From positions 186,001 to 250,000 of the forward strand of contig CAWBYP010000004.1 in assembly GCA_963793005.1 (NCBI GenBank): a stretch of 64,000 nucleotides of DNA. Reading direction: 5' to 3'. The notes beneath the pieces are model-generated. The model saw nothing but the letters and a program-made list of their open reading frames with translations. It was not told where the DNA came from and ran no database searches. Below, one piece after another: positions 43,348 through 52,356 of this stretch. Source of the stretch: RPQJ01 sp963793005 (lineage in GTDB: Bacteria; Pseudomonadota; Gammaproteobacteria; Steroidobacterales; Steroidobacteraceae). How positions within the stretch are numbered: the first letter of the stretch is position 1; each line of letters begins with the position of its first letter. The translations under genes and the position numbers were made by a program.

Positions 43348-45582
43348 TCAATATCGCCAGTGCAGCGTGACCGAAACGTTGCGTCCCGGCTGCGTGTAGT
43401 AGGGAATCAGCGGGTCCCGGACCGGGCGTCCGCGCACGTCGGCCCACTCGATGTAGTCCTGATTGGTCAGGTTGAACAACCCCGCATCCAGCGTGAGGCC
43501 GTGGCCGAGATTCGCCTGCCCCAGCAGGTCGAGGGTCACGTACGAGCCGGTCCGGTATAGGTCCGCGCGGCTGCGATCCACCTCGCGCTTCGCGGCAACC
43601 GCCGTGGTCACGAGTTCGCCGCGCCATGCGCCGGAGTCGGACTCGTAGGCGAGCGACAACAGCGCGCTGCCCGGATCAACTGAATTGAGCGGCTGGTTCC
43701 GCTCAAGGTCCTCGCCCTTCGACCACGCGGCCGACAGGCGCGCCGTCCAGCCGGAAAGCGCCGCAGCCCACTCGCCCGCGTTCGCGGTCGCCGAAACCTC
43801 GGTTCCATAGATGCGCGCGCGCGCGATGTTCTGCGACTGGAAGATGATCACCTTCGTCTCCGGGTCGACACCGAGATTCACCTTCGACTCGATAAAATCG
43901 TCGTAGTCAGTGTAGTAACCGCTAGCCGTGAACCTGAGCTCACCACTCTCGTAGCGCAGCCCGATTTCGTATCCGTTGCTCTGCTCCGGCTTCAGGTCCG
44001 GGTTCGGAATCGCCCGGATATTCAGCAGCGGCAGGTCCAGGCCGATGTTGACGTCCTCGGGTGGCGGGGCGCGGAACCCGTTCGAATACTGGAAATATGC
44101 CGAGAATGAGTCGCCAAGGCGGCGCGTGAGCCCGAGCTTCGGCGAGATCGAGGTGTCGCTCAGGCCGACCACTGGCGTATTCGGATTATCCGCTCGGTAC
44201 AGGCTGTCCGGCTTCGGCGAAAGATCGTAGTAATCGACCCGCAGCGCCGGGATCACGGACCACCGGCCGTCGCCGAACCGGATCTCGTCCTGCGCGAATG
44301 CGCCGGCCTGGATCACGTCGGAGTTGGGGAAATCACGCAGCGGATAGGTCTCGCCAAGGATGGTCTTGGTCGTGGCGCCGGTCACCAGGTCGGTCTGCGT
44401 GCCGTTTCGCATCTCCTCGAGCCGCGATCCAGAGAGCCCCAGTCCATAGACGACATCGTGGGAGAGGCCATTGCGTTCGAAGTCCTTCACGGCGGTAAAT
44501 TCCGCGCCAAGCACCCTTTCCTGGAATCGGAACCGGCGATCCAGCTGCACCGGCGGCGCGCGCGGCGGAACCGCACGGCGCTCTTCGTAGGTGTCCTGCC
44601 GCGTGTCGGTACCCTGCCAGTAGAGCACCCAGTCGGCCGAGTCGTATGCGGCGGTCGCGCCTAGCGCCTGAGCGACGCTGGTGCGGAATCGCTGGCTCGA
44701 GTCGTCGCCACGCAACACCACCGTATTCGCGAAGCGACTGCCGGTGAGCAGTTCCCAGGCGTTGACGTCGGTAGTCTGCTGCAGTCGCCCTCCTTCCGCG
44801 GTCACGGTCAGTGCTCCGCCGGGCATCGAATCGAACTGTGCCGTTGCCAGCATCGAATCCGCGTCGTAGTTGCGCGGGTCAGGTGACACGCTGGCCGCCG
44901 TGTCGGCCTCGCTGCCCTGCCGGTGCGCGTATCCGAGGAGCAGGTCAGCCGACCCGATCTGCCCGGCGCCAAGGGCGACCGCGTGCCAGCCATCGTCGCT
45001 GCTGTCGTAACCCGCCTCGCTGCGAAAACCCGCGGCCGCGCCGCCGGCCAGCAGCGCGTTGGGCGTCAAGGTGCTCATCGCGACGACGCCGCCGATGGCA
45101 TCGCTTCCGTACAGTGACGAGGCCGGGCCGCGCAGGATCTCCACGCGCTTGACGAATGCGAGGTCGGGAAAGGCGCGCCCGGAATCGGAATAGCTGCCGA
45201 TCGCAAACCCGGGCGCGGACGGGATTCCGTCGACCTCCACGGCGACACGATTGCCGGTCATGCCGCGGATCGTGAATGTGTCGAGACCGAACCGGAACGG
45301 ATCACTGCGCACGCTCAGTCCAGGCTCGTATCGCACCATCTGCTTGACGTCGCCGGCAAGCGTGCGCCGCAGGTCATTGTCGGAAATCACGGTGACCGTT
45401 GCAGCAACCCTGGTGACGGGCACCAGGCGGCGCGCATAGACGGTCACTTCCTCGAGTTCGGCCGGCTGATCACCTACTGGGGCGGGTGCGGCGACCCCAG
45501 TGCCCTGCACGGCCGAGGCAAGCGCAATGGCGACCGGAAGCGCGAGGCGATTCAGCTGCCTGCCGGGAGTTTCATGCTTCAA
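43348..45582 (-). CDS. TonB-dependent receptor, haem/haemoglobin-receptor-like
   Basis: The 744-residue protein has a signal peptide (LALPVAIALASAVQGTGVAA), a TonB box (EEVTVYA), a plug with VKRVEILRGPASSLYGSDAI near 145 and a barrel. The barrel contains a FRAP box (GFRAPPPEDVN) and an NPDL box (IPNPDLKPE), the pair that marks haem receptors (FRAP/NPNL). The usual His between the boxes is not visible, so haem may not be the ligand. A possible alternative is a copper or cobalamin complex. It is convergent with nirS, separated by a terminator, with a Dnr-like box 83 bp upstream of its ATG. Confidence 0.85.
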   Translation of the reverse strand: MKHETPGRQLNRLALPVAIALASAVQGTGVAAPAPVGDQPAELEEVTVYARRLVPVTRVAATVTVISDNDLRRTLAGDVKQMVRYEPGLSVRSDPFRFGLDTFTIRGMTGNRVAVEVDGIPSAPGFAIGSYSDSGRAFPDLAFVKRVEILRGPASSLYGSDAIGGVVAMSTLTPNALLAGGAAAGFRSEAGYDSSDDGWHAVALGAGQIGSADLLLGYAHRQGSEADTAASVSPDPRNYDADSMLATAQFDSMPGGALTVTAEGGRLQQTTDVNAWELLTGSRFANTVVLRGDDSSQRFRTSVAQALGATAAYDSADWVLYWQGTDTRQDTYEERRAVPPRAPPVQLDRRFRFQERVLGAEFTAVKDFERNGLSHDVVYGLGLSGSRLEEMRNGTQTDLVTGATTKTILGETYPLRDFPNSDVIQAGAFAQDEIRFGDGRWSVIPALRVDYYDLSPKPDSLYRADNPNTPVVGLSDTSISPKLGLTRRLGDSFSAYFQYSNGFRAPPPEDVNIGLDLPLLNIRAIPNPDLKPEQSNGYEIGLRYESGELRFTASGYYTDYDDFIESKVNLGVDPETKVIIFQSQNIARARIYGTEVSATANAGEWAAALSGWTARLSAAWSKGEDLERNQPLNSVDPGSALLSLAYESDSGAWRGELVTTAVAAKREVDRSRADLYRTGSYVTLDLLGQANLGHGLTLDAGLFNLTNQDYIEWADVRGRPVRDPLIPYYTQPGRNVSVTLHWRY

Positions 45583-45664
45583 GACGACTCACTCAATGCC
45601 GACACAGTGTTCCACGCTGTTACTGCGGTCTTGCCCAGATTGAGGCACCACACGCCGCGGCACC

Positions 45665-45678
45665 ATGACCCAGGTCAA
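45665..45678. promoter_or_regulatory. Degenerate FNR/Dnr-like box between the TonB receptor and metY
   Basis: ATGACCCAGGTCAA matches the palindrome TTGAC-N4-GTCAA except for the first base. It is 83 bp upstream of the receptor start and 101 bp upstream of metY. The receptor lies next to the denitrification genes, so it is the more plausible target. Confidence 0.45.
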
Positions 45679-45778
45679 AGCCGCGCGCGTTCTGGACCAA
45701 TAGCGTGTGGTTCTAAGCCGGCGACAGGCGCCCCGCCCTGCGGGAGAATAAACAGGTCACCACTAGCTCAGGCCCGCC

Positions 45779-47050
45779 ATGAAACTCGAAACCATCGCCG
45801 TGCACGGCGGTTACTCGCCCGACCCCACCACCAGGGCCGCCGCGGTCCCGATCTACCAGACCACGTCCTATGTCTTCGACGACACCCAGCATGGCGCGGA
45901 CCTGTTCGACCTCAAGGTCGCCGGAAATATCTATACGCGGATCATGAACCCGACCACGGACGTGCTCGAGAAGCGCGTCGCGGCGCTCGAGGGCGGCGTG
46001 GGTGCGCTCGCGCTCGCCTCGGGCCAGGCGGCGATCACGTATTCGATCCAGACCATCGTCGAGGCCGGGCAGAACTTGATCAGTTCCTCGGCGCTGTACG
46101 GCGGCACCTACAACCTGTTCGCGCACACGCTCCCTCAATACGGAATCGGCGTGAAGTTCGGCGACCACCGTGATCCGGGTTCATTCGAGAAACTCATCGA
46201 TGAAAAGACACGCGCCATCTTCTGCGAGTCGGTGGGCAACCCGGCCGGCAACGTCACTGATTTCGAGGTCCTGGCAGAGGTCGCGCATCGCCATGGCATT
46301 CCGCTCATCGTGGACAACACGGTTCCGACCCCCTACCTGTGCCGCCCCTTCGAGCACGGTGCAGATATCGTCGTGCATTCGCTGACCAAGTACCTCGGAG
46401 GGCACGGCACCAGCATCGGCGGCGCGATCGTTGACTCCGGCCGCTTCCCGTGGGCCTCGCACGCCGACAGGTTTCCCCGCTTGAATACGCCCGACGTTTC
46501 GTACCACGGGGTCGTGTACACGGAAGCCTTCGGCCCGGCGGCCTACATCGGCCGCGCGCGCGTGGTGCCGCTCAGGAACATGGGCGCGGCGATCTCGCCA
46601 TTCAACAGCTTCCTGATACTGCAGGGCATCGAGACCCTCGCCGTACGCATGGACCGTATCTGCCAGAATTCGCTCAGGGTCGCCAGGTACCTGCAGAAGC
46701 ACCCGAAGGTACGCTGGGTGAACTACGCTGGGCTGCCGGATCACCCTGGCCATGCGCTTGCGCAGAAATACATGGGCGGCCGTGCGTCCGGCATCCTGAC
46801 GTTCGGCATCGAGGGCGGCCTCGCAGCCGGAGCAAGGTTCCAGGACGCGCTGAAGTTGTTCGTACGGCTGGTGAACATCGGCGACGCGAAATCGCTCGCC
46901 TGCCACCCTGCCAGCACGACGCATCGGCAACTCAATGCGGCGGAACTCGAGAAATCGGGCGTCAGCGAGGACATGGTTCGACTCTCGGTCGGCATCGAGC
47001 ACGAGGACGACCTGCTCGAAGACCTCGCCCAGGCACTTGCAGCCGCCTGA
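45779..47050 (+). CDS. metY: O-acetylhomoserine sulfhydrylase
   Basis: MetY is a PLP enzyme that joins O-acetylhomoserine with sulfide to make homocysteine. The 423-residue protein has the MetY opening ETIAVHGGYSPDPTTRAAAVPIYQTTSY, the phosphate-binding ALASGQAAITYS, SVGNPAGNVTDFE, the PLP-lysine block VHSLTKYLGGHG and the C-terminal HPASTTHRQLN. The length fits MetY rather than the shorter MetB. I see no SAM riboswitch in its leader. It is convergent with the FUSC-like gene, 23 bp apart. Confidence 0.93.
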   Translation: MKLETIAVHGGYSPDPTTRAAAVPIYQTTSYVFDDTQHGADLFDLKVAGNIYTRIMNPTTDVLEKRVAALEGGVGALALASGQAAITYSIQTIVEAGQNLISSSALYGGTYNLFAHTLPQYGIGVKFGDHRDPGSFEKLIDEKTRAIFCESVGNPAGNVTDFEVLAEVAHRHGIPLIVDNTVPTPYLCRPFEHGADIVVHSLTKYLGGHGTSIGGAIVDSGRFPWASHADRFPRLNTPDVSYHGVVYTEAFGPAAYIGRARVVPLRNMGAAISPFNSFLILQGIETLAVRMDRICQNSLRVARYLQKHPKVRWVNYAGLPDHPGHALAQKYMGGRASGILTFGIEGGLAAGARFQDALKLFVRLVNIGDAKSLACHPASTTHRQLNAAELEKSGVSEDMVRLSVGIEHEDDLLEDLAQALAAA

Positions 47051-47073
47051 CAGGATTGCGCGAACCGGCTGGC

Positions 47074-48021
47074 CTACGGCGTATGCGTGCTTCTTGCCGT
47101 CCGCGCCGGGATACGGCCGGGATCTGGACGAATGGTCCACAGCATCCACTGGCCGAGGAGCGCGAACGCAAAGACCACCGCGCAGGCCATGAATGCCGAC
47201 CGCAGGTAGTCGAGCGGCGCATGGTCGAGTTCGTGGCCGACGATCAGCATCAGGAATGGCGTCAGCAGCAATGCCCTGACCCAGCGGCGGCGCTGCCCGG
47301 CGACCAGCATCAGGAGCCCGATGACGACGAGCAGCGTCACCTGTGTCACCAGGCCCGTCGCAAACTCGAATACGGCGACCATTGCCAGCGTGGCGCACAA
47401 CGCAGCGGCCAGGTACAGGATGGATCGCTGCACGGTTTTCTCGACTGCGGGCTGGCCGACGGTGGCGACCGCAAGCGGGATCCACCAACCGTGCGCAACG
47501 CCGAACGCCTTCGCCGCAAGCCACGCGATCGTGACCAGCACCGCAAGCAGCGCCGCGTAGCTGAGCGCAGTCTGCGGAAGCACTGCGCGTGTATCCATTT
47601 CGACGTTGCGCATCAAGGTAAGTGCGAGCAGCAGGCCGAAGGAACTGCCCGCCAACATCACCAGCGTTGGCATCAGTACCGCGGACGGCGACGCCGGCTC
47701 ACTGGAGCCGATGAGCGTAACTGCGAGCACGGCGAGGACCCCGCGCTGAAACCCCTGCGAACTGGCCGCGCCGACCAGCGCAGCGGCGGCAAGGATCAGC
47801 GCCACGACGCCACCGGTGGATTGAGCGGTAATTGCCGCAGCGGCGTAAATGACCGGCAGCAGCAGCGCGAAACCCGCCACCGGGCGGGCCAGCAGGCTCA
47901 TCTGCATCGCCAGGACCGCACCGAGCACAAACCAGTGCGCAGCGGCAGAATTACCCGTCGCGTATAGCGCCGCCGCCGGAACCAGCAGCAGCGCGAGCAT
48001 CCCTGACGCCTTGCCTATCAT
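47074..48021 (-). CDS. FUSC/YccC-like membrane protein
   Basis: The 315-residue protein is made of about 10 hydrophobic helices. A segment near residue 205 reads GWWIPLAVATVGQPAVEKTVQR, the signature of the fusaric acid resistance/aromatic acid exporter family. It looks like a single membrane module with no cytoplasmic soluble half, so it is shorter than the classical ~650-residue exporters. Role in export is inferred and weak. The ATG at 48021 is preceded by a poor GAGAAA. Confidence 0.65.
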   Translation of the reverse strand: MIGKASGMLALLLVPAAALYATGNSAAAHWFVLGAVLAMQMSLLARPVAGFALLLPVIYAAAAITAQSTGGVVALILAAAALVGAASSQGFQRGVLAVLAVTLIGSSEPASPSAVLMPTLVMLAGSSFGLLLALTLMRNVEMDTRAVLPQTALSYAALLAVLVTIAWLAAKAFGVAHGWWIPLAVATVGQPAVEKTVQRSILYLAAALCATLAMVAVFEFATGLVTQVTLLVVIGLLMLVAGQRRRWVRALLLTPFLMLIVGHELDHAPLDYLRSAFMACAVVFAFALLGQWMLWTIRPDPGRIPARTARSTHTP

Positions 48022-48152
48022 TGTTTTTCTCGCTCGGCCCTGTGGCTTGCAAGAAACAGGCCGCCGGATCAATATCCATAAAAATCAACATGCTGCGCTC
48101 ATCAAAAGCATGGAGCTTCCACAATATGTAAAGAACACCGACGCGACCGGCT

Positions 48153-50561
48153 TCAACGCACCGGGTCGGTGATCGTGCGTTCCTGGATCGGTCGGCCCAG
48201 GTCGAACATGATCTGCCAGTCACCCTGGCTGGTGCCTGCCAGGCTCATCGTGACCGGGCCGAGCGGTGTGCGTCCGCCGAGCAGCAGCGCACCCGAATAC
48301 AGTGTCCCGGCGCCCGGGTAGTCGAACTGGTCGTCCATCGCGCCCGCCGTCAGCGTGGCGCCGACGTACAGGGCCTGGCCGAACAGGTTGCTGATCTCGG
48401 CAATGCGCTTCAGGTAGGTCGTGGAAACCGTCCAGAAGCCCTGGCCACGCAGCTCGCCGATCGCGAAACCCGGGAAGCTCACTGGTCCGCCGAGCTGGAA
48501 CAGGTCGTATGGCGGCAGGCTCGAGCCGAGCGACGATCCACCAGCGACACGCAGCTGCGCAACACTGGAGCCGACCGGCACCGCGTAAGCGACCATGCCT
48601 TCCAGCCGCTGGTAGTCCGCGGCAGCACCGAGCCAATCCACGCTCTGGAAATAATCCACGCGCGTAAGCAGCCCGGAGCGCGCGAGGTAGGCGCTGTCAC
48701 GGTTGTCGTATGTGTAACGCAGCGAGGTCCCGCCGTAACCCTCCCAATCGACCTGGTCCAGCGTCGGTGCCGCGATTTCGCGCTTCACCGACTGACCGCC
48801 AGCGCGCAATCCCGCGCGCAGCTCGGCGTTGGTGCCGAACACCCGGCCGGCGTCGAGGAAACCCCACGCAGAGTTGAACGCATAGTCGGCGACCGCATCG
48901 CCATCGTTGTAGATACCCTGGATGGTGCGCTGCGCTGTGACCCCCGGCTCGATGAACCACTTGTGGGCCCGGTCCAGCGGCTGGTAGAGGGAGAAATTCA
49001 GCCCCGTTGTCTGGCCGAGGCTGGCCGAACCATGCAGCTCGCCGCCTCGTGAATTGATCCAGGTGCGCAGGTAGTCGCCACCCACCGTGAACGCCGCGTT
49101 GGTGTCCGTTCCCATGTAGAGACCGATGTCGAAGCGAATCTCATTCGGCCCGATCTGGTGCTCGGCGACCACGACGTCCAGGCTCGCGGCCTCCGGCGGG
49201 CCGGACAGCGTGTAGCGGACGGTATCGAAGTCGCCCAGCGCATAGACGTCGTTGACATGGTTCGCGATCGACTTGCGCGTGACGCTGTCGCCCACTCCGA
49301 GCCGCAACGTTTCCCGCACGTAGTCCGGATTCACGCGCGCCAGGCCGTCGATTCGCACGCTCGCGAGCGTCACCGTGCCCGGCTCGCCACGAGTCACGGC
49401 CGCGCGCCACGCGTCGTACTCATCCTGTGGCAGCGAATAGCGCTCCAGCGCGTTACGGTGTTCGAGTGTCGCGGCCCGGCCAAGCGGAATCGCCGCGGCC
49501 ACTTTTTCGAACGACGAAGCGCCGACCTCGCCCATGGGAACCGTGATCAGCACGTCGCCCGGGCCGAGTGAGTCGATCTGCTGTCGCTCGTTCGCGCTGA
49601 TCATGATCTCGAGCGTGCGCGCCGCCATCGTGAGCGGGGACTGCAGTTCCGCCAGTGTCGGCGCTGGCGTCGGGACGATTACCGCGATCACCACGTCCGC
49701 GCAGGCCTCGCGCGCCACGTCTACCGGAAGGTTGCGCGTCAGGCCTCCATCACCCAGCAGGCGCTGGTCGATCTGCACCGGCGCGAACACGCCCGGCACC
49801 GACATGCTGGCTCGCATCGCGCGCGCGAGGTTGCCCCGGTCGAGGACCGCCATCTCGCCTTTCTGCATGTCGGTTGCAACCGCGCGGAACGGGATCGGGA
49901 GGCGGTCGAAGTCAGTGATGCCCTGGCTGCGCGAGACGAGCAATTCGATCGTCTGGTCTATGTTCTGCGAACCGATCAGCGCGGCAGGCGGCGTGAGGCG
50001 ATTGTCACGGAACCCGAACTCCAGGTTGTTGCTGTAGGTCACACCGGACAGCTTGCGGCGCATGGGTTCCTTGGCGCGCCTGCCCTCGAATGCGATGGCG
50101 TTCTTCCATGAAATCGCCTGCACCGCCTGCTCGAGATCGACGGCGCTCATCCCGGCAGCGTATGTGCCGCCCACGAGTGCGCCCATGCTGGTTCCCACGA
50201 CACAGTCGATCGGGATGTGCATCTCGTCGAGCACCCGCAGCACGCCGACGTGCGCCGCGCCCTTGGCGCCGCCGCCGCCCAGCACCAGCCCTATTCGCGG
50301 CCGTGGCCCTGCAGGACCGGTCGGTCCATGGCTCGCCGGTACCGGCGCGGTCGCGGGCGACGCTGCAATCGGGAACCCGGTCGCGCTGCCGTCGGTGACG
50401 ACCGGCACGCGGTCGGCCGCACCGCTGCCCGCCGCAGCGTTCGCCGGCACAAGCGCCGTGATCGCAAGCGACAGCACGAAACAGCAGGCATGGTGCAACG
50501 TGCGCCGGATCCGGGCATTGCCAGAAGGTGCCGGCACGCCGGGCACTCGAGTTGGTCTCAT
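48153..50561 (-). CDS. Patatin-like phospholipase with POTRA and outer-membrane barrel
   Basis: The 802-residue protein has a signal peptide (CCFVLSLAITALVPANAAA), a Pro/Ala-rich stretch (about 45-87), and a patatin lipase domain: GLVLGGGGAKGAAHVGVL for the oxyanion hole, VVGTSMGALVGG with the nucleophile Ser125, and LLGDGGLTRNLP with the catalytic Asp. A POTRA-like region (about 405-480) and a C-terminal barrel (from about 490 to the end) follow. This is the type Vd layout of PlpD, in which the lipase is moved out and may be released. It probably hydrolyses phospholipids at the cell surface. GGAGG precedes the ATG at 50561. Confidence 0.88.
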   Translation of the reverse strand: MRPTRVPGVPAPSGNARIRRTLHHACCFVLSLAITALVPANAAAGSGAADRVPVVTDGSATGFPIAASPATAPVPASHGPTGPAGPRPRIGLVLGGGGAKGAAHVGVLRVLDEMHIPIDCVVGTSMGALVGGTYAAGMSAVDLEQAVQAISWKNAIAFEGRRAKEPMRRKLSGVTYSNNLEFGFRDNRLTPPAALIGSQNIDQTIELLVSRSQGITDFDRLPIPFRAVATDMQKGEMAVLDRGNLARAMRASMSVPGVFAPVQIDQRLLGDGGLTRNLPVDVAREACADVVIAVIVPTPAPTLAELQSPLTMAARTLEIMISANERQQIDSLGPGDVLITVPMGEVGASSFEKVAAAIPLGRAATLEHRNALERYSLPQDEYDAWRAAVTRGEPGTVTLASVRIDGLARVNPDYVRETLRLGVGDSVTRKSIANHVNDVYALGDFDTVRYTLSGPPEAASLDVVVAEHQIGPNEIRFDIGLYMGTDTNAAFTVGGDYLRTWINSRGGELHGSASLGQTTGLNFSLYQPLDRAHKWFIEPGVTAQRTIQGIYNDGDAVADYAFNSAWGFLDAGRVFGTNAELRAGLRAGGQSVKREIAAPTLDQVDWEGYGGTSLRYTYDNRDSAYLARSGLLTRVDYFQSVDWLGAAADYQRLEGMVAYAVPVGSSVAQLRVAGGSSLGSSLPPYDLFQLGGPVSFPGFAIGELRGQGFWTVSTTYLKRIAEISNLFGQALYVGATLTAGAMDDQFDYPGAGTLYSGALLLGGRTPLGPVTMSLAGTSQGDWQIMFDLGRPIQERTITDPVR

Positions 50562-50634
50562 GATCTTGCCTCCAGCGCGCCGGGTCGGCATGCGCCGGGT
50601 GGCATCGTAAACCTATCGCGCACGCGGCGCGGCG

Positions 50635-51753
50635 TCAGCGGAGCGCGAGCAGCGCGAGCGTCTCGACGTGGTGGGTGTTCGGGAAAAAGTCGTATGGCCG
50701 GATTCCCGAAACGTCGTACCCTGCAGACTCGAACGCGGCGAGATCCCGCGCAAGAGTGCCGGCGCTGCAGGAAAGGTAGGCAATCCTGTCGGGGCGCAGT
50801 TCCTCGACGAGCGCGACGACGACCTCGCCCTCGAGGCCCGAACGCGGAGGATTGACGTACGCGACGCGCTCTCCCCCGCCCCCGGCTTCACGTTCGCTCC
50901 ACCACTCCCGGACCTGCGGCAGTCGCTGGGTGCAGGTGCCGCGCAGCACTTTCGCGAGCGGGGCGTTTTTCGCGGCGAACGTCACGGCCTCCCCGGAAAG
51001 CTCCACGCCCAGCGCGACACTGCCGGCCTCCGTCCATGTCCTGAGTGTCGCGCCAAGCCCGCAATAGAGATCGAGCACCGAAACCGAAGGGCCGGGCGCG
51101 ACGTGAGCCGCTGCGTCGTGCATCGCGCGCGCGTGCAGGCCCGGCATTGCCTGCATGAAGGCGGTCGGACCGTGCAGCAATCCGCGCGAGTCGTGCGACT
51201 CGGCTCTGCCCTGCAGCAGTTGCCAGCCACTGCGAGCAAACAGGCGCCTGCCGGCCGCAGGATGGCAGTGCAGCCACAGGCCATCGATGCCGATACCCGT
51301 CACGGCCGACGCGACCGGCATGAGCAGTTCATGATCGACCCGGTGAGCCTTCACGATCAGCGTGGCCTGTGCTCCTGCAACGTGGAGGTATGCGAGCGGA
51401 AGCTGGTCGCCGGCAGGCAGGCATTCGACCAGCATGTGCACCAGGGCTCGCACCCGTGCGGTGTGTACCGGGCAGTCGTGGATGGCGATCAGTTCGTCTC
51501 GGCGCATGAGCCCGAAATGCCAGCCCTGCTCGCTCGACCAGCGCGCTGTGAGCGTGACACGGTCGCGGTACCCGAGCCGCCCGCTCGCGGCGGGCGCCTC
51601 GACCGGTGCTATCCGGCCGGACCAGGGCCCGAGCACACGCTCGAGGTAAGCGCGTTTCTGGGCGACGCTGTCTGCGGCGGTGAGTCGCCGGTGGCGACAG
51701 CCGTGGCAGATTGGCTCGCAACCCGCGGGGAGCGCCGAGGCCGGGATCATCAT
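50635..51753 (-). CDS. TrmA/RlmC-D family SAM-dependent RNA m5U methyltransferase
   Basis: The 372-residue protein carries the family's Fe-S cysteines (CEPICHGC near residue 12 and DCPVH in the middle), the SAM motif LDLYCGLGA, the YVNPPRSGL block, and LSCSAGTLARDL with the catalytic Cys. TrmA relatives methylate U54 of tRNA or U747/U1939 of 23S rRNA; which one is not clear, since the N-terminus is shortened and the Cys spacing (x3 then x2) differs from RlmD. The start is ATG 51753, because a longer frame would overlap the small gene at 51851-51973. Confidence 0.82.
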   Translation of the reverse strand: MMIPASALPAGCEPICHGCRHRRLTAADSVAQKRAYLERVLGPWSGRIAPVEAPAASGRLGYRDRVTLTARWSSEQGWHFGLMRRDELIAIHDCPVHTARVRALVHMLVECLPAGDQLPLAYLHVAGAQATLIVKAHRVDHELLMPVASAVTGIGIDGLWLHCHPAAGRRLFARSGWQLLQGRAESHDSRGLLHGPTAFMQAMPGLHARAMHDAAAHVAPGPSVSVLDLYCGLGATLRTWTEAGSVALGVELSGEAVTFAAKNAPLAKVLRGTCTQRLPQVREWWSEREAGGGGERVAYVNPPRSGLEGEVVVALVEELRPDRIAYLSCSAGTLARDLAAFESAGYDVSGIRPYDFFPNTHHVETLALLALR

Positions 51754-51850
51754 GCCCGGCCCGGCGGAATATCCGCTGCCGATGCTGGCTGGCGGCGCGG
51801 CAACTGGCCAGTGCCCCGCCGGCCACCGGCTGGCCCGGCGCCTCGCAGCG

Positions 51851-51973
51851 TCAGACCAGTGGCTGGCTCGCGAGCACAGCGTGCGCAATTGAGCCGAGCA
51901 TCAACGTCGCGGTGATTGCCAGGCCGGCGACGACCCGGGCCAGGACACGCTCTGAATGCTTGATGGTGAACAT
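51851..51973 (-). CDS. 40-residue small protein with one hydrophobic segment
   Basis: The frame starts with ATG at 51973, has AGGAGG 8 bases upstream, and encodes a short basic N-terminus (MFTIKHSERVLARV) followed by a hydrophobic stretch VAGLAITATLMLGSIAHAVL and a short tail. It could be a membrane peptide or a signal peptide with a tiny mature part after AHA. An AT-rich stretch just upstream (about 52010-52075) fits a promoter on the minus strand. It precedes the TrmA-like gene. I know no family. The strong ribosome-binding site and promoter-like leader support it. Confidence 0.6.
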   Translation of the reverse strand: MFTIKHSERVLARVVAGLAITATLMLGSIAHAVLASQPLV

Positions 51974-52356
51974 CGCTGGATCCTCCTGTTGAACTTGGAG
52001 CCAACGATATTCCAGTTGATTGATCAGATAAACAGGATATTTTCAGACAGTCTATTCACAAAATAGGAACAATCACCCAGCCGGGGCGATGCCCGCGGCC
52101 AGCTGCCGACGCAGCAGCAACGCAGGCGTCCTGGCTCAACGGGTCCGTTCGATGCAACCTGCCGGCAGCGTAGGGTACTCCGTCCAAGTGCATCTAATGC
52201 AGGACCCCGGGCATGACCATGCGTGGGCGTGGGGCGGCAAGACACTCCCGGATTGACAGCACGGCCCGGTGCGACAAGGATGCCCGCCTACCTTCACCAA
52301 TCCTCACGGGTGGGCGGCAATGCCGCCCTGCCTCCCGTGGGACTCGAGGCCCAGAA
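51974..52356. other. Divergent intergenic region with AT-rich promoter-like stretch
   Basis: This 383-base stretch separates the small protein (minus) from the RND adaptor (plus). The segment 52010-52075 is far AT-richer than its surroundings. On the minus strand it contains TTGTGA, 16 bases, then TATCCT, which is a plausible sigma70 promoter for the small protein. The part nearer 52200-52350 is GC-rich with no gene I can support; it presumably holds the RND promoter. No regulator gene is next to the RND genes. Confidence 0.45.

Noticed and set aside
45583..45778. SAM riboswitch before metY
   Set aside because: metY genes often have one, but I could not match the conserved blocks of SAM-I, SAM-II or related classes in this leader.
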